From positions 158,776 to 222,775 of the forward strand of contig CAMDRT010000002.1 of the NCBI GenBank assembly GCA_945906815.1: DNA of 64,000 nucleotides, read 5' to 3'. Made by a program: the position numbers and the translations under genes. The number at the start of each line of letters is the position of its first letter. The stretch's first letter is position 1. Below, one piece after another: positions 1 to 7,566 of the stretch. This stretch comes from Bordetella parapertussis (GTDB taxonomy: Bacteria > Pseudomonadota > Gammaproteobacteria > Burkholderiales > SG8-41). The notes under the pieces are model-generated. The model was not told where the DNA came from. It saw nothing but the letters and a program-made list of their open reading frames with translations, and did no database searches.

Positions 1-713
1 TCAAACACACGGCAGCGATGTTCCTGAGCGTGGATACGCTCAAGGCAACGTTTAAGACCATCACTAAGAATGTGCTCGCCGGCTGCCCGTGTCAGGAAAT
101 CAAACCTGGCGGACATTTCTCCATCCCCGATGGTCACGATACACGCGCGCCGTTTGACGGCTTCCCAGCCGGTGTATGGGAACTGCATCGCACACGTAAT
201 GATTTCAAATTGACTGAGTCGGCATTTCAAGCGGTAGCGGAGATGATGGCGATCGCTCGCGCGAACGGATTGACGCTGCATTTTCTGCTCACGCCGAATC
301 ATGCCTATGACGAGCACTACCTAGACGCTGTAGGCGTGTGGGGCGTGGTTGAGACCTGGCTGCAACGTCTGAGCGATATGACGCCCCTGCACAGCTTCGC
401 GCAGCCGAACGCATGGACGCAGGAGCCGGTAAGTTCTCGCATGCGCTATTGGAACGATCCCTACCACTTCACCCTTCACACCGGGCGCGCCATGCAACTG
501 GCGCTATTTCGCGGTCAGCTCGAGGGTACGCCGGACGGATTCTATGAACGGCTCACTCGCGACCAGATACCTTCGCATATCGAAAGCCGCAAGCAGGCTG
601 TTAAGCTGTGGGCGGCTGCGCATCCGGATTTTGTCAAACAATTTGACGAAGCACGCATGCGCCACGACGCTGCGCTGGTGCGGTCGCCGAACGCCAAGGG
701 ACCTCGCCCGTAG
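1..713 (+). CDS. C-terminal part of SGNH-hydrolase-like protein (5' truncated by window)
   Basis: The reading frame is open from base 3, so the true start lies outside the window; the first visible ATG is at 18. About 236 residues are seen. The stretch LHFLLTPNHAYDEHY followed near the end by YWNDPYHFTLHTG resembles the last blocks of SGNH-fold hydrolase/acyltransferase-like proteins found in polysaccharide loci, where a DxxH pair completes the catalytic triad. The nucleophile region would be upstream and is not visible. The gene converges on the minus-strand gene ending at 735. A role in modifying or handling a surface polysaccharide is inference from fold resemblance and context; it could also be an unrelated hypothetical protein. 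Confidence 0.55.
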   Translation, partial: KHTAAMFLSVDTLKATFKTITKNVLAGCPCQEIKPGGHFSIPDGHDTRAPFDGFPAGVWELHRTRNDFKLTESAFQAVAEMMAIARANGLTLHFLLTPNHAYDEHYLDAVGVWGVVETWLQRLSDMTPLHSFAQPNAWTQEPVSSRMRYWNDPYHFTLHTGRAMQLALFRGQLEGTPDGFYERLTRDQIPSHIESRKQAVKLWAAAHPDFVKQFDEARMRHDAALVRSPNAKGPRP

Positions 714-734
714 CGGCCGGGGCGATGTGCTGAA

Positions 735-2255
735 TCACGCCGCGCCACGTCTGAACAAGTAGGCGATCCTGCGCGGTATGCGGTGCTTGCGTTTCCAATA
801 ATCGATGAGCCTCATCTTTGTGGGATACGCCCATCTTGCCGCGCGTCGTAGCGTGGCAAGCATGTACGCCAGCCCTTTTGCGGACGGCGCAATGCGCGCA
901 AGATTTGCGCGGCACGCCTGCGCTTGGGCGACATCGCCGCGCGTTACCGCCACTTTCTCCTGCACCCGCAGATAATCATTGAATCGCGTACACAAGCGGG
1001 GAAAACACGCTTGAATTCGTTGCAGGAGCTGGTGCGCGAAGTCGAGCCGGCCACGCGCCAGCGCACCGCGCGCCTCGCGGATTTTGGGGCTCAATAGAAA
1101 TGCCATTTCCTTATCGGCATAGTGATCGTCGGCATAAAAACGATAGGTGGTGGCGGATGGTGCCAGCCATTGCGCGCGCTCCCATTCCCAGCTCCGCACG
1201 TCGATGCTTTCATCCACACCGTTACCCGGTGGCCGCTGGCGCGGCGGCGACTGCGCCAACCCCGACTCCAGCAGCCGCATCAGCATGGCGGCGCTTTCCG
1301 CTTCATAGACCAGAACTTGTCGCGGCTGTGCGAACGGCAGCCGGTCGGCGCCCAACGGTATCTGATAGGCGTTGCAGGAGGCCGCCGTCATGCACGTAAT
1401 GAAATAAGGCGTGGCGCAAAAATTGGCCATGGCGGCAAAACCGCTGGACGTACCCATGAACAAATCACACTGCGTCATCAACGTCAGCTCATGGCCCAAG
1501 CCGAGTCCGAGTGTGCGCAAATTCACCACATTGGGCAGACGCAGAAATTCCAGCGGCTTTTCCTGCAAACGTCCCAACAGCACGAACATCACGTCCGGAT
1601 GCTTGTGCTGCGCGGCGCGCAAAAACTCATACCACTCTAGAACATCGGAATCCCGCGCATAAGAATGCGCTCCACCATAACCCGCATCCAGCCGCCGCAG
1701 TCGCGTGTGTAGGGCAACCAGACGCTTGCCGGCAAAGCGGGCGGCAATCAAGCCCGCTATATCCGGCTCGCAGCCAAGGCTGGGGCGTAACAGGGGTATG
1801 CGCCCTGATTTTGCGTAGTGCGCGTTGAGTTGCGCGTGGGTGTGAACTTTTTGCGTGAAGTATTCGATCACCGCGGCTTCATCGTGCCGGCGCGCGAGGA
1901 TTTCCACATAGCCGGGCAAAGCGCTGGTGTTGGATGACGCGCCTTGCGCTACTTCCCGCAAGCGCGACAGCATTTCATCGCGCGAGCGATACACCAGCAG
2001 ATTTCCCAATTTGGGATGGGTGGCGAACGCACCGTAGAGTTCGCTGAAAAACAGCCCGTAGTTTTCCGCGTTAACCAGATCCCGCTGATAAATGCTCGCC
2101 GGATAACGCGCGTCGTGGCAGATATAGACATCCACTTTTTCGCAGCCTGCCGCTTCGCATTCGATGGCGGTTTGCACGTTCCAGGTCAACACATCCCCCA
2201 GCGCATAGGGCATGAGCTCGAAATCGTAAATGGCGCACAAGGTGTTCGCAGGCAT
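735..2255 (-). CDS. Putative glycosyltransferase-like protein (506 aa)
   Basis: The open frame runs up to 2387, but that start would overlap the upstream methyltransferase; ATG at 2255, beginning MPANTLCAIYDFELMPYALG, leaves a 40-base gap and is preferred. The central part has GKRLVALHTRLRR, then a segment with FVLLGR, and later CDLFMGTSSGFAAMANF, which resembles the donor-binding half of GT-B-like glycosyltransferases in surface polysaccharide loci (D-x-x-x-G-T-S-S-G). The last 80 residues are helical and basic. No signal peptide or membrane segment is evident, so it is probably cytoplasmic. It lies downstream of the C-methyltransferase on the same strand. The family call is by motif resemblance only; substrate and linkage cannot be read. 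Confidence 0.5.
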   Translation of the reverse strand: MPANTLCAIYDFELMPYALGDVLTWNVQTAIECEAAGCEKVDVYICHDARYPASIYQRDLVNAENYGLFFSELYGAFATHPKLGNLLVYRSRDEMLSRLREVAQGASSNTSALPGYVEILARRHDEAAVIEYFTQKVHTHAQLNAHYAKSGRIPLLRPSLGCEPDIAGLIAARFAGKRLVALHTRLRRLDAGYGGAHSYARDSDVLEWYEFLRAAQHKHPDVMFVLLGRLQEKPLEFLRLPNVVNLRTLGLGLGHELTLMTQCDLFMGTSSGFAAMANFCATPYFITCMTAASCNAYQIPLGADRLPFAQPRQVLVYEAESAAMLMRLLESGLAQSPPRQRPPGNGVDESIDVRSWEWERAQWLAPSATTYRFYADDHYADKEMAFLLSPKIREARGALARGRLDFAHQLLQRIQACFPRLCTRFNDYLRVQEKVAVTRGDVAQAQACRANLARIAPSAKGLAYMLATLRRAARWAYPTKMRLIDYWKRKHRIPRRIAYLFRRGAA

Positions 2256-2295
2256 GCTGAGGTCCCCGATGATGGCTGCCGCAACGTCGCGGGCG

Positions 2296-3477
2296 CTATC
2301 CCTGTCCTTGCGCGTCTGCGGGCGACACCAACGCGATGGACAGGTCACGCAGCCGATGGCGTATGGATTGCGCAACGGTTTGCACAAAAGCCAGATACAC
2401 GGTGACGCCCTTGGGCACTTGCGCGGGCGTCAAAATGGGGCGCCCCATGTGCTTGTGCCCTACACGCGCGGGATCTTCATCCACGAAAAATTCAACCTTG
2501 CCGCCTAGGCCATGCGCCAGCCAGGTCGCGGCAACCGAGGTGCCGAATATCGCGAAACGCCCCGCCTGGCTCGACCTTAACGCGTGATCCAGCATTCCGG
2601 TCAGCCAGCCGACGTCCTCGCGGGTTCTTTCCAGCGCCTGCTGCGGGTCGTGAGCGGGGAGTGCGGAGGGTGCGGCGCCGGCTGACGCAAGCAGCGAAAT
2701 CTCCTTGTTAACCCAATCCGTTTTTGTGAGGGCGACGTTCAACCCCGCGCGAGCCGCCATTTGGGTCAGCGTTTGCGGTGTGAAATGACACAGATGGTCG
2801 GCAACGACCAGATCAAACGGCGTTATGCCCGCATTGTTGACCTGCACAAACAAGTGGCCACCGGCGCTCATTTTGCTGCTTAGCGTACGCAGCATGGCAA
2901 GCGGATCCGCGAAGTGTTCCAGCGAGTGTATGAGCGTCAGCAGATCGAATTGTTGGAACAGTTGGTCGGGCGCGACGGTGTAGAGTTTGTCGAATCGCGG
3001 AATGGCTAGCAGTGCCGGTTCTTGGCGACGGTCAAGGTCCAGACCGAACAAACGCCAGTCGCTGCTCGCCTGCGAAAAAGCACCGAGCATGGCGCCACTG
3101 CCCGCACCGACGTCGAGCAGGGTGCCCGCCACTGGCAGCACGCCGGATTGCAGCAGGTGGCGCGCTAACACCTCACAGCGCCCGCTCTGGCGCCCGCTCA
3201 CCGCATCAAACACCACCTGATCGTTGGCCGATGATTGATGGTACATCGCGTAATCACGGTAAATTTCATTGATTTCCGCCAACCATAATGCGTCGGCGAT
3301 TTTCTGCACCAGACCGCAAGCCATGCACACGCATAGCCGCCCGCCGCATCGAAACGGTTTGCTGTCCGAGGTCACGCGGGGCAGTTGCGGGAAGTCTGCG
3401 ATTTCATGCAATTCACCGGCGGCGCAGGATTGACAGCGGGTGGAGGCCGCTGCGGATATTTTTGCGACAGGGTTCAT
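2296..3477 (-). CDS. SAM-dependent sugar C-methyltransferase-like protein
   Basis: 393 aa from ATG 3477; a longer version would use TTG at 3597. The architecture is that of NDP-sugar C-methyltransferases: an N-terminal zinc-binding block with two CxxC pairs (C15/C18 and C51/C54), a Rossmann SAM-binding domain with LLDVGAGSGAMLGAF near residue 120, and a C-terminal domain with IFGTSVAATWLAHGL and VEFFVDEDPARVGHKHMGR. Family members methylate a carbon of an NDP-keto-deoxysugar. The gene is divergent from the heptose operon starting at 3628, with 150 bases between, and is followed by the glycosyltransferase-like gene. A role in branching or methylating the locus sugar is inferred; the substrate cannot be read. 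Confidence 0.8.
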   Translation of the reverse strand: MNPVAKISAAASTRCQSCAAGELHEIADFPQLPRVTSDSKPFRCGGRLCVCMACGLVQKIADALWLAEINEIYRDYAMYHQSSANDQVVFDAVSGRQSGRCEVLARHLLQSGVLPVAGTLLDVGAGSGAMLGAFSQASSDWRLFGLDLDRRQEPALLAIPRFDKLYTVAPDQLFQQFDLLTLIHSLEHFADPLAMLRTLSSKMSAGGHLFVQVNNAGITPFDLVVADHLCHFTPQTLTQMAARAGLNVALTKTDWVNKEISLLASAGAAPSALPAHDPQQALERTREDVGWLTGMLDHALRSSQAGRFAIFGTSVAATWLAHGLGGKVEFFVDEDPARVGHKHMGRPILTPAQVPKGVTVYLAFVQTVAQSIRHRLRDLSIALVSPADAQGQG

Positions 3478-3627
3478 GGTTACAACGCCGGCCGCGATGG
3501 CCGGTCTGCCCCATGCGTTTGACGACAGCAGAATTTCGCGTCCGTGCAATTGCGACGCCGCAGGGAATTTAGTAGACTCACAGCACAGTATCCCCAAGTA
3601 AATAAGTGATTTTACAGGCTATTTTCG

Positions 3628-4212
3628 ATGTTGCACGTTGCCAAATATTTTGCGCAGGTGAATACCATCGCCGCCACCATCGACCAGCTCGCGGTAGAGT
3701 CGATGGCCCATGCGCTGGCAGCGCTGCGCGACGCGGGCGGCAGGTTATTTTTTATCGGCGCCGGGGGCAGTGCCGGCAATTGCGGGCATGCGGTGAACGA
3801 TTTTCGCAAGCTGTGCGGCATTGAAGCTTATGCGCCTACAGACAATGTGTCGGAATTGACGGCGCGCACCAATGACGAAGGCTGGGAAACGGTTTTTGCA
3901 GCGTGGCTGGTGACCAGCAAACTCTCGGAAAAAGATGGCGTATTTGTTTTTTCAGTGGGCGGCGGTGATCTTGAGCGCAACGTCAGCCCCAACATCGTAC
4001 GCGCGCTGGAGCTTGCCAAAAAACGCCATGCACGAATTTTCGGTGTGGTGGGACGCGACGGCGGCTACACCAAAAAAGTGGGGGACCACGTGATTGTGAT
4101 CCCCACCGTCGATCCCGCGCATGTCACGCCGCACACGGAGGCTTTTCACGCCGTGGTATGGCACTGCCTGGTGTCGCATCCCAAGCTGCAACAAAATGCC
4201 ACGAAATGGTAG
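3628..4212 (+). CDS. gmhA: SIS-domain sugar isomerase, GmhA-like
   Basis: 194 aa, the usual GmhA length. GmhA converts sedoheptulose 7-phosphate to D-glycero-D-manno-heptose 7-phosphate, the first step to activated heptose. The SIS phosphosugar-binding loop is GAGGSAGNCGH (residues 45-55) and a second block is VSELTARTNDEG. Where classical GmhA carries HxxxE the sequence here has HAVND (54-58), so the catalytic Glu is an Asp; His174 or His179 near the C terminus fits the second catalytic residue. It is first in the plus-strand operon, ahead of a GmhB-like phosphatase and a transaldolase-family gene. The variant motif suggests a subgroup of SIS isomerases whose exact substrate may differ from sedoheptulose 7-phosphate. 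Confidence 0.8.
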   Translation: MLHVAKYFAQVNTIAATIDQLAVESMAHALAALRDAGGRLFFIGAGGSAGNCGHAVNDFRKLCGIEAYAPTDNVSELTARTNDEGWETVFAAWLVTSKLSEKDGVFVFSVGGGDLERNVSPNIVRALELAKKRHARIFGVVGRDGGYTKKVGDHVIVIPTVDPAHVTPHTEAFHAVVWHCLVSHPKLQQNATKW

Positions 4213-4245
4213 TGCATGCGCCCGCTAATGCCGGAGGCGCGTTAG

Positions 4246-4785
4246 TTGCGCCGCGCGGTTTTTCTGGATCGGGACGGCGTTATCAATCGCTGCGCGGTGC
4301 GCAATGGCAAGCCGTACGCGCCTCAAAGCGCGCACGACTTTCGCTTGTTGCCGCGCGTAGCGGCCGCGGTGCAGGATTTGAAAGCGGCGGATTTTCTGGT
4401 AATTGTCGTGACAAATCAGCCGGATATAGGTAACGGTTTGGTGGATGCCGCAGTGGTCGCGGCGATGCACGCAAAGTTGGCGCGCCAGGTGGCAGTAGAC
4501 GACATTCGCACCTGCCCGCATCGCCAAAACGAAAATTGCGGCTGCCGCAAACCGGCGGCAGGGTTATTGCTGGAGGCCGCGGCCCGGTGGCAGATTGAGC
4601 TTAAAAAGAGCTTCATGGTGGGCGACCGGTGGAGTGACATCGTTGCCGGCCAAGCCATTGGATGTTATAGTATTTTTCTTGATCGTGGGTATCTGGAGAC
4701 CCGCCAAATGCAGCGGCGGATGGTCCCTGACGCACGTGCTAAATCCCTTCCCGCAGCCGTGCGTTTGATACGCGCCTTGGCGTGA
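4246..4785 (+). CDS. gmhB: HAD phosphatase, D-glycero-D-manno-heptose 1,7-bisphosphate 7-phosphatase-like
   Basis: 179 aa. The start is TTG at 4246 with a strong ribosome-binding site GGAGG at 4233-4237. HAD motif I is FLDRDGVIN near residue 7, motif II is VVTNQ, and the end motif is GDRWSDI. The insert CPHRQNENCGC has the C-x-H...C-x-C zinc pattern of GmhB-type histidinol-phosphatase-like enzymes. GmhB removes the 7-phosphate from heptose 1,7-bisphosphate, between the kinase and nucleotidyl-transfer steps of the HldE-like protein encoded at 7563. It sits 33 bases after the GmhA-like gene. All catalytic residues look intact. Confidence 0.88.
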   Translation: MRRAVFLDRDGVINRCAVRNGKPYAPQSAHDFRLLPRVAAAVQDLKAADFLVIVVTNQPDIGNGLVDAAVVAAMHAKLARQVAVDDIRTCPHRQNENCGCRKPAAGLLLEAAARWQIELKKSFMVGDRWSDIVAGQAIGCYSIFLDRGYLETRQMQRRMVPDARAKSLPAAVRLIRALA

Positions 4786-4820
4786 CCCCGTAAACACCAG
4801 AATCGTTTTGGACAGTGCTC

Positions 4821-5534
4821 ATGAATAACTTGCGGGTCAAGATTTTTGCCGATGGCGCGGACTTTGACGGCATCATGAAAATGTATGCCAACCCGTTGAT
4901 CAAGGGCTTCACTACCAATCCCACCCTGATGCGTAAGGCCGGGGTAACGGATTACGAGGCGTTTGCCCGTAAATTGCTTAAAGCCATTCCTGACCGGCCG
5001 GTATCTCTGGAAGTGTTTGCAGACGAATTTGACGCCATGGAGCGGCAGGCTATGGCCATTGCCGCCTGGGGCAAGAACGTCAACGTAAAAATCCCAGTGA
5101 CCAACAGCCGCCGCGAGTTTTCCGGACCGTTGATCAAAAAGCTTTCCGCTGCGGGGGTCGCGCTCAATGTGACGGCGGTGTTTACCCTCGAGCAGGTGCG
5201 GCGCGTCACCGAGTGCCTGGCGCACGAGACCCCCGCCATAGTGTCGGTATTTGCCGGCAGAATCGCCGACACCGGCATCGATCCGGTGCCCTTGATGACC
5301 GAGGCGGTGGCAGTGTTAAAGGCCAAACCCAAGGCCGAGTTGATCTGGGCGAGCCCACGTGAGTTGCTCAATATCTTTCAGGCCGATGAGATAGGCTGCC
5401 ACATTATTACCGTCACCAACGATATTCTCGGCAAGTTGCCGCTGGTGGGGAAAAATCAGGATGACTATTCGCTGGAGACGGTGCAGATGTTTTACCGCGA
5501 CGCGCTGGCCGCGGCATTTTCGATAGTGACCTGA
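4821..5534 (+). CDS. Transaldolase / fructose-6-phosphate aldolase family protein
   Basis: 237 aa from ATG 4821; a GTG two codons upstream (4815) is the alternative. The family hallmark TTNPTL is at residues 31-36 and the Schiff-base lysine is K90 in VNVKIPVT. The length fits the short TalC/FSA-like class. Such enzymes move or join a dihydroxyacetone unit. Together with the split transketolase at 13901-15678 it could supply sedoheptulose 7-phosphate to the GmhA-like isomerase, or build a longer sugar skeleton directly. The position inside a surface-sugar operon, rather than with central-metabolism genes, argues for a dedicated role; the acceptor is unknown. Confidence 0.8.
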   Translation: MNNLRVKIFADGADFDGIMKMYANPLIKGFTTNPTLMRKAGVTDYEAFARKLLKAIPDRPVSLEVFADEFDAMERQAMAIAAWGKNVNVKIPVTNSRREFSGPLIKKLSAAGVALNVTAVFTLEQVRRVTECLAHETPAIVSVFAGRIADTGIDPVPLMTEAVAVLKAKPKAELIWASPRELLNIFQADEIGCHIITVTNDILGKLPLVGKNQDDYSLETVQMFYRDALAAAFSIVT

Positions 5535-5561
5535 GTAAAATTTATTTATTTTCGAGGACGC

Positions 5562-6557
5562 ATGAAAAACATACTGATCACGGGTGGCGCAGGTTATGTG
5601 GGTTGCGTGCTGACGCCGCAACTGCTCAAGGCCGGCTACAACATCACGATTTACGACACCATGTGGTACGGCAATCATTTGCCCAAGAGCCCGAATCTAA
5701 AAATTATCGAAGGCGATATTCGCGATGCCAGCAAATTGGCGGGCGCCTTTAACGGCATCGAAGCCGTCATCTCGTTGGCCTGCATTTCAAATGATGCCAG
5801 CTTTGAGCTCGACGAAAAACTCAGCACCAGCGTCAATCTGGACGCGTTCGAACCGATGGTGATGGCCGCCAAGAAGGCGGGCGTGCAGCGTTTTGTTTAT
5901 TGCTCGTCGAGCTCGGTATACGGTGTCTCGGACCAGCCCAATGTGACCGAAGATCATCCGCTGCTGCCGGTCTCGCTCTACAACAAGTACAAGGGCATGT
6001 GCGAGCCTCTGCTGTGGAAACATCAAGGCCCGGGGTTTACCTGCGTCGCCATCCGGCCCGCCACGGTTTGCGGCTATAGCCCGCGGACGCGACTGGATCT
6101 GTCGGTCAATATCCTGACCAATCACGCAGTGAACAATAACAAGATCACGGTCTACGGCGGCTCGCAGTTGCGCCCTAATCTGCATATACAGGACATGTGC
6201 AATCTGTACCAGATGCTGCTGGAATTGCCCGCTGAAAAAATTGCCGGGCAGACCTTCAATGCCGGCTATCAGAATCTGAGCATCATGGAAATCGCAGAAA
6301 TTGTGCGTAAAGTGGTGAAAGAAGAATTCCCCGAAAAAGGCGAGATCGAGATTGTCACCACGCCTTCGGACGACATTCGTTCCTATCACATCAATTCCGA
6401 CAAGATCGCAAACGTGATTGGTTTTCGTCCCCAGCACACCATCGAAGATGCCGCGCGCGATTTGTGCAAGGCGATCAAGGCCGGCAAGTTGCCGGACAGC
6501 TTTAACGACGACGTGTATTTCAACGTCAAACGCATGAAGCGCTTAGGTATCCAATGA
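5562..6557 (+). CDS. NAD-dependent epimerase/dehydratase (extended SDR) 1
   Basis: 331 aa. The Rossmann motif TGGAGYVG is at residues 7-14, SSSSVYG precedes the catalytic YNKYK (Y-x3-K), and RPATVCG is the extended-SDR block. Family members epimerise, dehydrate or reduce NDP-sugars in the cytoplasm. The segment after the active site (RLDLSVNIL, then GGSQLRPNLHIQDMC) resembles SDRs found beside heptose-type genes. ATG at 5562 is preceded by GAGGAC. It is followed after 7 bases by a second SDR. The reaction cannot be assigned from sequence; 4-epimerase, 3,5-epimerase-linked reductase and 4,6-dehydratase types all share these motifs. Confidence 0.82.
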   Translation: MKNILITGGAGYVGCVLTPQLLKAGYNITIYDTMWYGNHLPKSPNLKIIEGDIRDASKLAGAFNGIEAVISLACISNDASFELDEKLSTSVNLDAFEPMVMAAKKAGVQRFVYCSSSSVYGVSDQPNVTEDHPLLPVSLYNKYKGMCEPLLWKHQGPGFTCVAIRPATVCGYSPRTRLDLSVNILTNHAVNNNKITVYGGSQLRPNLHIQDMCNLYQMLLELPAEKIAGQTFNAGYQNLSIMEIAEIVRKVVKEEFPEKGEIEIVTTPSDDIRSYHINSDKIANVIGFRPQHTIEDAARDLCKAIKAGKLPDSFNDDVYFNVKRMKRLGIQ

Positions 6558-6564
6558 GCATCCA

Positions 6565-7566
6565 ATGACGGTGCGGCCCATCGCCGTGGTGACCGGCGGT
6601 GCAGGATTTATCGGCAGTCACATGGTAGATAACCTGCTCGCCCACGGCTATGTCGTGCGCGCGGTGGATAACCTCATCAGCGGCCGCGAAAGCAACCTCG
6701 CCCACCTCCGCGGCAACGCGGATTTTTCGTTTGAGCGTGCGGATATACGCAGTCTCGAAGCAGGCCATGCGCTGTTTGGGCAGGCGCAATTGGTGTTTCA
6801 TTTCGCCGGCATTGGCGACATCGTGCCGTCGATCGAGCGCCCGCTCGAATATATGTCGGCCAATGTGCAGGGCACGGCACAGGTGCTGGAGTGCGCGCGT
6901 CATGCCGCGGTGAAAAAGTTCGTCTATGCGGCATCATCATCCTGCTATGGGCTCGCCGCAACACCTACCCGCGAAGACCATCCCATACAGCCGCTGTATC
7001 CTTACGCATTAAGCAAATACATGGGAGAGCAGGCGTGCTTTCACTGGCACAAGGTGTACGGCTTGCCGGTAAACGCCATCCGCATTTTCAATGCCTATGG
7101 CACCCGAGTTAGAACGACCGGCGCCTATGGTGCGGTGTTCGGTGTTTTTTTCCGCCAAAAGCTTGCGGGTAAGCCCTACACGGTGGTGGGCGACGGTGCG
7201 CAACGGCGCGACTTTCTGTATGTCACCGATGTCGCAGAAGCATTCCGGCTCGCGGGCGAAACCGCGAAAACAGGCGAAGTATGGAATCTGGGTGCGGGTA
7301 ATCCACAGTCCGTGAATCATCTGACGGATTTACTGGGCGGCGAAAAAATTTCGATTCCCAAGCGCCCCGGTGAACCGGATTGCACCTGGGCAGACATAAG
7401 CAAAATCACGGCCGACCTGGGCTGGACGCAAAAAATTCCATTTGAACAGGGCGTTGCGCTGATGATGCAGGAAATCGACGTGTGGCGCGATGCACCGCTG
7501 TGGGACCCTCATTCCATAGAACAGGCCACGGCAACGTGGTTTCGCTATATGGGGGCACGCAAGTGA
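6565..7566 (+). CDS. NAD-dependent epimerase/dehydratase (extended SDR) 2, UDP-glucose 4-epimerase-like
   Basis: 333 aa. TGGAGFIGSH at the N terminus binds NAD(P). SSSCYG and YPYALSKYMGE supply the catalytic Ser/Tyr/Lys, and NAYGTR plus VGDGAQRRDFLYVTDVAEA are typical of UDP-hexose 4-epimerases and dTDP-sugar dehydratases. It probably epimerises or dehydrates an NDP-sugar of this locus. The stop codon overlaps the GTG start of the HldE-like gene (7563), so the two are translationally coupled. It is only distantly similar to SDR 1, so the two probably act on different steps. Confidence 0.83.
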   Translation: MTVRPIAVVTGGAGFIGSHMVDNLLAHGYVVRAVDNLISGRESNLAHLRGNADFSFERADIRSLEAGHALFGQAQLVFHFAGIGDIVPSIERPLEYMSANVQGTAQVLECARHAAVKKFVYAASSSCYGLAATPTREDHPIQPLYPYALSKYMGEQACFHWHKVYGLPVNAIRIFNAYGTRVRTTGAYGAVFGVFFRQKLAGKPYTVVGDGAQRRDFLYVTDVAEAFRLAGETAKTGEVWNLGAGNPQSVNHLTDLLGGEKISIPKRPGEPDCTWADISKITADLGWTQKIPFEQGVALMMQEIDVWRDAPLWDPHSIEQATATWFRYMGARK

